NCBI GenBank assembly: GCA_963682025.1
Contig: OY821518.1
Span: 235,330,152-235,394,151 of the forward strand
DNA from: Cordilura impudica
Lineage: Eukaryota > Arthropoda > Insecta > Diptera > Scathophagidae
Direction of reading: 5' to 3'
Length of the DNA stretch: 64,000 bases
Every line of letters begins with the position of its first letter. The stretch's first letter is position 1. A model generated the notes under the pieces. The model saw nothing but the letters and a program-made list of their open reading frames with translations, was not told the DNA's origin and ran no database searches. Shown piece by piece: positions 34,861-45,346 of this stretch. The position numbers were made by a program, and so were the translations under genes.

Positions 34861-36650
34861 TTAGATAGATACTACCTTGGTAAATGTTCTTCTAACAATA
34901 GCAAACGCATTCCAAGTGCCCAAGTTATTAGATTTTTCGTTATTTCTGCGCCCTTTACCACCTGGTTCAGATCGCCAAGTATATACTATGCAGCTCAGAT
35001 TATCATGGAATATTTGATATCTAAGGCGCCGTTTCTTTAGTCTTGAGCATTCACACAGTAGATGTTGCACTGACTCATCCTCTTCCACAACCATACAGCT
35101 CCTAGGACATGTATCGTTAGGCCATCCGTCGTATTACTCAGTGTCTCCTAAAATTCATCACCGGTGACATGTAATCGGTTTGCCGATCAATCTGTGTTCC
35201 TCACATCCTCGTATGGATTGCATCATATTGCCAACATCGTTCTTACAGGCCACATGACTCCCTTAAACCGAGAATAACCCTAACTGTCGTGCACCTGATG
35301 AATAAATCGAAAAGTATGATATTCAGCAAAGCCTCCAGTCAAGGACCATATAATATGGTCCTTGGTAATAATGGGGTTTCTTAAACATTTTTGAACAGGG
35401 AAAATTATACTTATAAACAAAGCCTAGGTAATGTGTTACACATATTGTCAAAATTTCATTGGGAGAAAAATTAATCTGCACACATGCTAGTCAGTGTTAT
35501 TAACATGAAATAATTTTAAATTATCTTTAGTCAGACCTATTATTTTATTTCTTACAGTGTTTTCTTTTATAAGTATATGCTGTATCTTTGTTTACTATAC
35601 CCTCAACACCACTGTACAGAGGGTATATATCAGCTTGTCAATTCGTTTGTAACTCATCGAATAATTCCCTGAAACCCCATAAACATATTATAAGGCCCAT
35701 ATTATATTTTTGATTCTTATAAAAGGATAAGTTGATCTGGCGATGTCCATGTGTTTGTCTTTTTTGAATGGACGCAGTTATAGTGGGCCCACGTTATCTT
35801 CCCTTACCATCCTGGTACCGCTTTGCTTTTCATTAGAACGCAAGAGGACAGCACCTGTAGAAATAGTGCGATGAGCTCAGATCACCCTTAAAGCACTTAT
35901 TCGTTGAGACTTTAATAGTTGGTCAGTTGAATATTTTAGTTTTGTTGTTACTACGAAAATTGGAGCAGCTTACAGTATTTGCGAATGTATGACCTTTTAT
36001 CTGGGTCACTATCTTGGGTAATGTAGATGCAGTTCTCAGCTCCTTATAATGGATAACATCCACGTGCTCTTTGAATTTCAGTTTATTATCCAATTGTATA
36101 TCTAGGTATCGTAAACTAAGACCAAAATTTACGCTTATATTCCTTATTTTCATTTTTGGCATATCAAACACTCTGTGATTTGTGCCCAATATTGCATCCG
36201 ATGTAGCCATGGCTAACTTCAGACCATGTTCACCCAGCTATCTATCACACCGGCTGAGACTCTCGTTCGTCAAGATCTCTATCATCTTGGGTAGAGTGTG
36301 TGATATGACCAAAGCAATATCGTCAGCATAACCGATTCTCTTATCACAAAAGGGTCCTGTAAAGGGAAACATTTATCCCTTTTTCCATGAGAGCATCAAG
36401 TATTACCTTCCATTTCACTATATTAAAAGCATTTTTTTACGTTTAAGGCGATAATAGCACAAAAACCTTTTGTTTTCCTAGCAGTTGTTGCAATATCCAC
36501 AACTTCTTCAATGGCATGTATGGTTCTTCCTCTCTTTTGGAAGTCGTATTGTCCAGGAGTAAGTCCTCCTAATCTTTCAATCTCGTCTTGTAGCCTACGT
36601 AGCGAAAGCCTCTCAAAAAGTTTACCAATATGTTTAGCATACATCTCCTT
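34861..36650 (-). pseudogene. R1-clade LINE remnant
   Basis: Minus strand, 5' to 3' from 36650. LFERLSLRRLQDEIERLGGL and TPGQYDFQKRGRTI (RT domain) lie at 36644-36423. The catalytic box reads GYADDIALVIS near 36345-36315. Thumb sequence (YLDIQLDNKLKFKEHVDV) lies near 36110-36045, and a C-terminal zinc-knuckle-like part (SCMVVEEDESVQHLLCECSRL) near 35095-35040. The YADD box is intact, but stops, frameshifts and an inserted repeat fragment (about 35598-35870) inactivate it. Confidence 0.85.
35598..35870 (+). repeat. F-family fragment inside the R1-type LINE
   Basis: ACCACTGTACAGAGGGTATAT and the following GTTTGTAACTCATCG and GGCGATGTCCATGTG blocks match the 5' part of F4 (49298-49763). It separates the RT part of the R1-type LINE from its C-terminal part. 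Confidence 0.55.
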
Positions 36651-36654
36651 TTCT

Positions 36655-38300
36655 TAATAGTACTACATTTTGTGTTTCTGGGGAAAACACTTTTTTCGCA
36701 ATATAGATTATTTACCATAGTGGCAAGTCCCAGGATGTTAGTTGTTTTGTAACGAGATTTACGGAAATCGTGCTAACATGTGGATAACAGCGTATAATTT
36801 TTAAGTAAAAAGCTATCAGTTTTAATCTTTTCTAGAAATTTAGGAATAGCATTCATAAATTCCTCTATAGTTTGATACTTCAAGTTTGCTTCCACTTTTA
36901 AACAAAGGAATTATAAAATTATTCGAGTGGTAAATAACATAATATAACAGACTTATTGTAGAGATTGTAGTAAGTGGATCTCACAAAGATTCAGCACAAT
37001 TTTTGAGAGGGCAACTAGGTATTCCATCAGGGCCAGAGTTGAAAGATTTTAATTATTTTAAGTTTAATAAAACCGTTTGTTTCATTGCTGATTACTAAAA
37101 AATGTATATCCGATGAATGCGATAGATTAAAGGAATACGGAGTATTATCGTATGTATTTGTGGAACATGTTCTAGCAAAGAAATCCGCGAACATATTGCA
37201 AGTTAATGTTTCATTATCGGCAATACAAGATCCAAATTTCAGATATTTTGGAAAATTTACAAAAGGAGTTAGATTTTATTTTTGATGTCATACGGGTTAT
37301 ATATGTAGTTATCATATGCCAATATTTTAGTGATGTTTTATTCGGAATGTGTGATAGAATAATTTATAAAATCAACTGAGGAGCCAGACCTTTTATATTT
37401 CTTGTAAAATTCATTTTTTCTATTTTAAGTAGTGATTAATAATTTGTTATTCCGTGGTGGGCCATTATTATCGCGAATAATTACTTTTGAAACAGTTTCC
37501 GAGATGATGCGGTGTAATACTTAAAAAAAAAGTTAGAAATAATATCATCAAAATAATTACGAGAAATTGACATTGGATAATAAATAACTAAGTTTTGTAT
37601 AATTTGTACGAGGAAAACAAAAGCCTTTTAGGAGATTATATTTATTTCTTTTGAAAGGAGGTGCTGATTTATTTGAAGGGGGATAATATTCAGCATCAAT
37701 TGTAGGATGGCGACATTCTTCAGAATACGTCATAGGAAGTGAGTTTCGTACGTAAATATCGATCGGCTCAAAGCAAGATCCAAAAGTTTCACAGTAGCAT
37801 TGTGTACATGGTTAGCTTGGAGGACACCACAGTCAAGCAGTGAATGAATAAATTCTTTTGATACACTCAGAATTAAATAATTAAGTTACAAAGGTTTATT
37901 CCACAATATATTTGGAAGATTAAAGTCTCCAAGTACCACAAAAATATCGGATGATAAATTGTTACATAGCGGAATTAATTGCAGATATGTGAACATCATA
38001 ATTATCAGAAGAAAGATTTGAAGAAATATAGAAATTTTTAAGTCAAATTTTAAAGGCAACAAATTCGATATTATCACTGTCTAAAAATTCACTACTTTCA
38101 CTAGGAAAGAAATTTAATACGGCAATAAGAACTCCCCCGCCAAATAATTGGTTTTCTCTACATACTATTTCAACATAATGAATATTAGTTTGTCATCCAG
38201 CAAGGTGTGGAAGGTGAAATTAAAGCTGTTTGCGTAAGGAGACGTTAGTTTTGTGTTAAGTCCACGAACATTTTGATACACTATATTTATTGTATTATCT
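36655..38300 (-). pseudogene. second LINE remnant with endonuclease and RT pieces
   Basis: On the minus strand an apurinic-type endonuclease motif, SDIFVVLGDFNLPNILW, lies at about 37950-37890. Farther on, near 37060-37020, sequence like PDGIPSCPLKNCAESL begins the RT domain, and later pieces such as NYRGI and FPRNTKCSTIKKRR reach 36660. Stops are frequent. The copy directly abuts the R1-type remnant. It resembles jockey/CR1-type elements, but the clade is not resolved. Confidence 0.7.
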
Positions 38301-38324
38301 GTCGACAAGTGTATTAATTTTTTA

Positions 38325-38600
38325 AGACTTTGTTTGAGCTGCTAAGTAGACAATGTCAGAACGTTACCGTGAAATTACTGCCAAATGAAATAGGTCCCAA
38401 TGAAATAACTCATAATGAAATAAATCCCAACAAAAATGAAATAACTCCAAACTTAAAAAAATTAAATAACACCCAAAGGAAAAATGAAAAAATACACAAT
38501 AATTGGGAGTTATTTCAAAAAGAAATAATATGCACAAAAAAGAATGAATAAACTCCCAAATGAAATAAGTCCCAACAAAAACGAAATAACTTCCAAGTCA
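38325..38600 (+). repeat. degenerate minisatellite with AATGAAATAA core
   Basis: Irregular repeats of about 17-22 bases with core AATGAAATAA and CTCCCAA. In one frame this gives repeated NEIxPN peptides at 38380-38440. Spacing is uneven, so coding is unlikely. Confidence 0.7.
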
Positions 38601-39160
38601 AAAATTTTCGTTTCAAACTATATATTAGAAAGCATACATACTTGGTTAAAATATTTATAACCAACGAACCGATTTTCCCGACTACCTTTGAATCTTACTT
38701 GCACCTCACTTTTTGCACCTTACTTAACTAAGATAAACGTAAAATTTTGGACTTCTAGCTACTGTTGTTCCTGAGATATAGCGCGTCCAAAAATGAAAAA
38801 ATCATTAAAATCACATATAAGTAGTCTGCTATTATAATTTATATATCAGAAAGTTTTTAACATACAGGGTCAAAATTTTTCTTATTTTAAAAGTATTGAG
38901 AATAGCTTTTAAACTGCATTTAGTAAATTTTTTTCTGATAGGTCAAAGGTCACTGTCACATGATTTAATATTTGAAAAGCTATATCTCAAAAAATGAAAA
39001 TTTTAAAATTCTGGAAAAAATATGTGTTAATCCCGATAGAATTCCCTACATTTTGTGCCAAAAATTTTGAGTGAGCTCTTATTAGATCCTGAGAAATTGA
39101 TAAAAATGTGAAATTGTTTGAAATTTATATTATTTTTTTTTTTTATTTGGGTGATATAAA
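38600..39160 (-). repeat. terminal region related to the DFxE-transposase elements
   Basis: Blocks such as TGAAAAGCTATATCTCAAAAAATGA at about 38970-38996 recur inverted at about 48738-48775 with other ordered blocks (CACTGTCACATGATTTAA near 38950). Because this lies just beyond the C-terminal end of the transposase at 39400-40071, I interpret it as the 3' terminal repeat of that element. This is inference. Confidence 0.4.
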
Positions 39161-40140
39161 TAAATACATATATTAATTTAGACAAAAGGAGTTAAAAGTA
39201 AGAAATATTTATTATACATATATATATATAATAAAAACATATGCGATTAATTAATTGTAAATATTTTCAATTAAAAATTGTCGGTCTTCGGAGTACAGTT
39301 TTTCTTTAAGTTTTGATTTTCCTTCAGGAACAAAATGGTGGAATTTTTGCGTTCCTGGTATAGTTCTGAAGCCAATAAACTTGTTTTTAAGAAACTCTTC
39401 TTCTGCTTTATAATCTTCCTCTGTTAAAAATACAAAATTACAATATTAAAGATGTTCACGGCACCACTCATACAATTGAAGCGGGTAGTAATTTGCTCCT
39501 GTATTGGACGCTGCAAACTGGCTCGGCGAGCTTCTCCCTTTACGGTTCCACCAAGACCATCGCTAGGCCCTTTATAACGGCTTGTGGCAAAAAATGCCAC
39601 TCGACTGGAAACCCAAAATCATCTTCATGATGACATAAATTAGCCATCTGAAAAACAAAATAATTTTCGTGGTGTTGAACAAAACTTATTTTGTAGAAAC
39701 ATTACCATATGGCGATGGAACAAGTGAACTCCAACAGTGTTGTGGATAAGACTATTAAACATAACTATGTAATTGGTATGCTCTAACTGGCCATTGTACT
39801 TGTTATATAAAGAAATTGGATATAAAGTAGCTTGGCTGTTGTTCCAATTAAAATCTTGTGAAGAGTCTTGAACAAAAAAAGATGCACATTCTGAAAAATC
39901 ACATATTGCAATGTACTCATGTTCTGAAAGCGTTGATATTTTTGCATTCAAAAATGCTACTTGTTCCTTTGCGATAAACAAGTGAGGCAAAAGTGTCAAT
40001 AATTTTTCGCAAAGTGAATCCAGAAAATCATCAGCCTGCTTTACCATTGTATCTAATGAGTCTCTATCCACCAGAGTTCAGAAAAAAACACACACTGAAT
40101 AAAAAACTCGTACATATATGTAAACAAACATAACTTAGAC

Positions 40141-40501
40141 TGTAGCGTAACACGACTTTCGTAGTGTGCTGTATAATACCCACACTGCATAGCGTACAAT
40201 ATTTGCAAATGCGGAAATAACAAATATCAATATTGTTGACCACTGCATTTGCAAAACATTGTATGACTGCGTATATTGTTATTGTATGTTGTTGTTACGC
40301 TGGCACACTTATGTTTATGCTGACCCAAGTGCAGGTAACACATTGTTGTTAATATAGGTTGAAAATATGTATATAAAGAAGAACATTTTATAATCAATTA
40401 ATCATTAATAATTTAGCATTAAAAGACTCAGCTCCTAGATAGAGCTGAAGCATAAATAAAAATAAATACTATTAAACTAAAAAACTATCTTGTCTGCTAT
40501 A
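40141..40501 (+). repeat. 5' LTR of the mdg1/412-like element
   Basis: 361 bp, starting TGTAGCGTAACACGAC and ending GTCTGCTATA. It contains a TATA box (TATATAAAG at 40370-40378) and an AATAAA signal near 40455. It is homologous to the solo LTR at 10104-10451. Confidence 0.88.
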
Positions 40502-40519
40502 TGGCGATCCCGCCAGTGC
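40502..40519 (+). other. primer-binding site
   Basis: TGGCGATCCCGCCAGTGC follows the LTR immediately. A TGGCGA start is what mdg1/412-clade elements use with a tRNA-Arg primer (family knowledge). The pairing tRNA was not checked. Confidence 0.65.
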
Positions 40520-41383
40520 TCCTTAGATGAGCATTGTAAAAAAAAAATATATATATATTACGAAAAAATATATATATAATACAAGGATTATGCTCTCAAA
40601 TTGAGCAATCCTGAAAATAATAAAAAAAAAAAAAAAAAATCGCATAATAATATTGTCCTGGTGGATCAGCCACAACGATCCATCAGCTGCGTTGAAGGAA
40701 GATACTGTCTGGCCTAAAGACAGTGGAGATTGCAAAATCAATGGCGGAAGGGCCAAAACATATCTTCATAGAAGAGTACAGAAGAAAGACGGGCCAGCAG
40801 AAAACGAAGGAAAAACACATCAAAAGACCCCTGGTATATATCAATATACACATCAATATGCCCCTAATAAAACAACGAACAGGTAGTTCATCCTAGTTTT
40901 ACCAAAAACAAAAAAAAAAAAAAAAAGTGGAGCATCCCGTTATGCACCCGTAGGCCAGAAAGCGTTAACCGCTCTTGGCAAATAAATAAATAAAAAAAAA
41001 AAAAAATTGAAATAGAAAATAAAAACAGTAATTTGTAAGAAAAAATCCACAAAGGAATGCAGTTCAATTAATCTAATTTTTTTTGAAAAGGTTATATTTA
41101 ATCTTGATGCTATTATATATATAAAAACAAAAACACTATGGTAATTATGCTGTTGAAAAAAAAACAGATATTAAATTAGAATGAAATATTTTATAAATTA
41201 AATATATACATAAATAAAACTGATGCATGTAAAATAGTATAAGCTATTGATAAAAATAATGAATTACTAGGGAAGATATATAATTAGCAAGATATAAGAT
41301 TCGGTTAAATTATTGAGGCAGTCAGAAAAATATTTAATAGAAATAAATAATAGAAAAAAATACAAAATAAATAGCGAAGGAAA

Positions 41384-41587
41384 ATGGGAGGTCGTCAATC
41401 AAAAATAGAGAATCCCAATGCAAATGTTATTAATGAAGTAGAAATAAAAGAAGACTCAATCGACCTAAAATTAATTGAGTGTTGTTTACTAATAATAACC
41501 GTACTGATTAGCTTAAATTTTGCATTACATATTTATGCCTTAAACACCAAGAAATTAAAAAAAGAAATATTTGAGCAGAGCCAATGA
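41384..41587 (+). CDS. small ORF upstream of gag, membrane-anchored type
   Basis: A 67-codon frame in the leader of the LTR element. It starts MGGRQS, which fits the MGxxxS pattern for N-terminal myristoylation. Residues 31-51 or so form one hydrophobic segment (CCLLIITVLISLNFALHIYA), followed by a short basic tail with KKLKK. The frame ends 27 bases before gag. Small frames at this place occur in mdg1-clade elements, but their function is not known to me. Expression is not shown, and the host element is defective. Confidence 0.55.
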   Translation: MGGRQSKIENPNANVINEVEIKEDSIDLKLIECCLLIITVLISLNFALHIYALNTKKLKKEIFEQSQ

Positions 41588-41614
41588 CTTAAACAAAATT
41601 TAAATAATTTTCCC

Positions 41615-42466
41615 ATGGATTGGCAAGAACTAATTCAGAAGGTGAGACTAATCAAAGAGGAGTTCGACAAATCTTATAAATGTTTAAATATAGATAGAAG
41701 CACAAAAGAGGAAACAATAATAAAACGTATTAGAATCTTATGCGAAAAGTTAGAACAAATCAGGGTTTTGCTAAATGCAAATTATAACAGACTCACGACA
41801 CCACATAGGACAGCTGCTGAAAGTTTTTTCTTAGATGTCAAGACTAGAATCCTGATTATATCATCTAAGAAGGGTGTTAAGGTAAAATTACCAGATACAC
41901 TACACGAAGAGGTAAAATTCTTAGTAGAAACTGAAAATTCAGAGAATATTGGATCCTCTTTGGAAAGTACAGAAGTAAAAATGACACAAACAGTCGTTGA
42001 CTTTCTGAACACAGCTTCAAAGCTGATCATAGAATTTGATGGAAAACCAGAAAATTTACGTTCCTTTATAGACTCGTTACAGTTAATAGAATCCATCAAA
42101 GGTGACCACGAATCTATCGCAGTCTCTTTAATAAAAACAAAGTTAAAGGGAAGTGCAAGAAATTTAATAGGTAATGAACAAACCATTACTGAGATAATGC
42201 ATAAACTAAAAAACTCAGTAAAGGGCGAGTCGGTTGAGGTATTGACAGCAAAAATAATGAATACCCGACAAAACAATAAAACTGCCAATAACTATTGCAG
42301 TGAAATAGAGAATTTAACGAAGTCATTAGAAAATGCCTATTTATCAGATGGTTTGCCATGCGAATTGGCATGTAAATATTCAACACAGGTAGCAGTAAAG
42401 GCACTAACCCAAAATTGCACCATCGATAAAGTTAAACTTATCATGGAAGCAGGCCAATTCAGTAAC
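41615..42466 (+). pseudogene. truncated gag of the mdg1/412-like element
   Basis: An open frame from ATG 41615 encodes about 284 residues of a gag-like protein. It has a helical N-terminal region (DWQELIQKVRLIKEEF) and a capsid-type core with FDGKPENLRSFIDSL and LKGSARNLIG, similar to gag of fly mdg1/412 retrotransposons. No zinc knuckle or protease follows because the element is deleted at about 42467. The frame continues by chance to 42529 through LTR and MITE sequence, so the last 20 or so residues are not gag. Confidence 0.8.
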
Positions 42467-43221
42467 ATGTCTGCTATAAGACCAACACACACATATTTTT
42501 ATTTTCATATCAATTATGTTTGTTTTTAAATTTTCTTCGGTGCCCAACACAACCATGACTGTGTTCGTTTTAATATTTCGTTATTTACACGAACATTTTT
42601 GTATCACGTACTTTTTGTTTCAATCACACATAAAGCACACATTTTTGAGTGTTGCTTTATTTGAAGTTCATGTTCTGGTACGTGTACTGAAAAAAAAACA
42701 GAACATGTACAATAAACAGGTTCGAGTTCAGTTATATTTTAAGTTGTGTTGTTGCTCGTGTAGTAAGAAAAAACAGAACATGTACAATAAACAGGTTCGA
42801 GTTCAGTTATATTTTAAACACGACTTAAAATATAACTGAACTCGAAAATGTGTGCTTTATGTGTGATTGAAACAAAAAGTACGTGATACAAAAATCTTCG
42901 TGTAAATAACGAAATATTAAAACGAACACAGTCATGGTTGTGTTGGGCAGCGTAGAAAATTTAGAAACGCACATAATTGATATGAAAATAAAGATATGTG
43001 TTGGCTACTTTTGAACAGAACATTGTTTGTTTCATGTGTGTATTTTCTGAACCTTGCTATCCACACATATTCATTGCTTATATGTAATTTCATCAACATG
43101 ATTTGTTTCTAATAATTCACCAAGTTTTTGCTTGAGATTTTCTACTCCTGGACAGTCCTTACATTTAGCTAAATCTTTATACGTTTAAAGGTGGAAATCT
43201 TCTAAGCCTTCTGTTAAATTT

Positions 43222-44022
43222 TATACCCTATACCACCTTGTGGTTTGGGTATAATGACTTTGTGCTGCTGTTTGTAACTACCAAAAATATTTGACCTAAA
43301 CCCATCTTTTATTATACCGATCGAATCAGAATCACTATCTGATTCGATTTAACGATGTCCGTCCGTCCGTCCGACCGTCTGTGTGTCCATGTAAAGCTTG
43401 TAATCAAACTGCAGGTCGCAAATATGAATATATTTTGATGAAATTTGGTATATAAGCTTCTATCGGCCATAGAATGAACGCTATTGAAATTGGTGAGAAT
43501 CGGTCAATGTTCAGACCTAGCCCCCATACAAATGACCCCTATGAAACGACTTAAATTGCCATAAGATCCAAATTGTCGTATAGATCTTAGTCAAATTGGG
43601 TTTGTATGTGTTTATTACATTCACTAATGAGTAGTCTAAAAATGATACCTATGGGACAACTCTTAGTCATAGGCCCCATATAGAGCTGCTTAACGATCTT
43701 CACTTAAATCTATCAAAAATCAAAAATATTGCACTGATTCTTCTCAAATTTTGTTTGTACATATTTTTGCAAAATACAAGAGACCTTACCAAACATGGTC
43801 AGGATCGGTCCATTTTTGGGCCTAGTCCCCATATAGATATAGCATCCGATATGAACTTTTTCATATCTGCAGCCAAAAAAATTAATAAAAATCCCACTCA
43901 AATTTGGTTTATGCTTATTTTCTATATCCAGTTAGTTGGGCCTGAGAGATAGGGTCTCTAAACGCATGGTATAGGGTATCGTATAGTCGGTCTAGACCGA
44001 CTATAATTTTCTTACTTGTTTT
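43222..44022 (+). mobile_element. E-family Helentron-like element inside the transposase gene
   Basis: Begins TATACCCTATACCACCTTG, has TCCGTCCGTCCGTCC near 43360, and ends with the perfect palindrome GTCGGTCTAGACCGAC (43986-44001) followed by TATAATTTTCTTACTTGTTTT. It sits between two coding parts of the DFxE-type transposase gene, flanked by T-rich sequence on both sides with no obvious duplication, which fits Helitron-type insertion. Confidence 0.68.
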
Positions 44023-45000
44023 AAGTTCAAGGAGTGCATCATTAGTTTTACGTTTTGGTGTTTTGTGTACACGCATATATTGTGAGTTCCACTGGCATTG
44101 ACCAACACAACATTTTTCGGACGAAGCTTACAAAATTTAGAAAGACCGATTTTTATTCCTTCATGTTTTTCTTTAAACAATGCATACATTTCACGTAGAT
44201 TTCCAACCAGCAATCTCTTAGTTTTTTTTATTTTCACACCATTCTCAAACATAGAAGCAGAATCTTTATACGCTGACATGCATCTGCTGACGTCATCATG
44301 TTCATAAAAGATTTAAACAGCTTCCACAACTTTCGATGATAAAACCTTTATCCTCAGCTAAATCTTTGCCTTCCGAGCCATTAAGTCGGAAATTTCAAAC
44401 TCCTGTAACATTTTCTTTAAAAGGGTTAGCAATTGTATTTTTTCGCTATTCTTTTGAGTAGATTTTAATTTTTCCTTTAATTGCTAAACTATTTCCGATT
44501 CAGGACAAACACGAGAAACTGTAGGAGCATTTCTTAAGTCTGGGAAGTACTTAACCTTTCAAATTTTGGATTCTGTGACTTTTTTTGATAAGTTTTATCT
44601 TTTTGATAGGTGAGTATTCCAAATATGGTAGGGCTTCGTTTAATTTGTCTAACGCAACCACTTCTATACCGGATGCTTCTTCATCAGATTGCGAACGCTC
44701 TTGGAATGTAAACGGTCCAGAAGTTTCTTGGATGGAACAAGCACCACTATGGTTTTTCAATACCGACAGGAGAAGTCTGCACGTGCAACAAACTTTATGG
44801 GACGTTGAAATGTTGGGAACATCTATAAAATCTAACATCCCCTCCTGGACTCTTGAAAGGATTACAGCACTACAATATAAACGTTGTCATGTTAAACACA
44901 AAAAAAAACACAATTTTTTCCAAACCACTGCTTTCGATTTAATACAAAACTTAATGAGAAAAATATTAAACAACTGTTGAATGTTTTCCTACATGCACTA

Positions 45001-45346
45001 GGTTTTTTAGTTAAATTTGAAATTTTGTAAATATTTTACTCTATGACCAGCAAAAGTTCATTACAATAAAATAACTTCAGGTAAAATGGGAAAGCTCCCA
45101 CATTACCGAAATTTAATAAAGTAAACATTAAACAAAAATTAAAAAAATATATAATTAAATTTTATATAAAATTTTATGCTAGCTAAAAAAATAACAGCTC
45201 GCCACAAAATGTATCATGAAATGCAAACAAGACTATCAGCATCTTCCTTTAAGTTTTAAGCCTTAGAAAATATCAAATATAAGAACGTATTAAATTATTT
45301 TACATTTTTTAATAAAAAAGTATTTGTTATAAAAAAAATTAATAAA
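45001..45346. other. AT-rich spacer, no recognised feature
   Basis: Lies between the 5' part of the DFxE-type transposase gene and the next Helentron-like element. No matching terminal repeat for the transposase element was found here. Confidence 0.4.

Larger units (their letters stand above)
40141..42478 (+). mobile_element. internally deleted mdg1/412-like LTR retrotransposon
   Basis: Inserted in MITE B with a 4-bp duplication AGAC (40137-40140 and 42479-42482). The 5' LTR is complete, followed by a primer-binding site, a leader, a 67-codon frame and most of gag. At about 42467 gag runs directly into TGTCTGCTATA, the last bases of the LTR. Everything from the rest of gag through pol to nearly all of the 3' LTR is missing. 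The deletion keeps the right outer end exactly, so it happened before or during integration, or by recombination at a short shared sequence. Confidence 0.88.
40072..43056. mobile_element. foldback hAT MITE, copy B, carrying an LTR retrotransposon
   Basis: Ends CAGAGTTCAGAAAA (40072) and CTGAACCTTG (43056) are flanked by the 8-bp duplication CTATCCAC (40064-40071 and 43057-43064). The MITE sequence itself is only the outer parts (40072-40140 and 42479-43056). An LTR retrotransposon derivative fills the gap. Its target is the DFxE-type transposase pseudogene, which continues on both sides. Confidence 0.9.
39400..45000 (-). pseudogene. DFxE/SDG-type transposase gene, broken by two insertions
   Basis: Minus strand, 5' to 3'. 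The N-terminal part at about 44990-44030 contains a paired-cysteine motif (KVCCTCRLLL near 44790) and later RPKNVVLVNASGTHN. It is interrupted by a Helentron-like element (44022-43222), continues at 43221-43060, is interrupted again by the foldback hAT MITE B (43056-40072), and continues at 40071-39300 with VDDFLDSLCEKLL-like sequence, ICDFSECASFFVQD, FFCFSDG-like end and EEDYKAEEEFLKNKF. It matches the better preserved relative at 52469-53793, where motifs read SYDFAENY and YYVSDGARQ. Stops and shifts are present even without the insertions. Transposase function is inferred from the long inverted repeats around the relative. Confidence 0.7.

Noticed and set aside
38330..38551. 73-codon frame with NEIxPN repeats
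   Set aside because: Produced by a degenerate minisatellite with irregular spacing.
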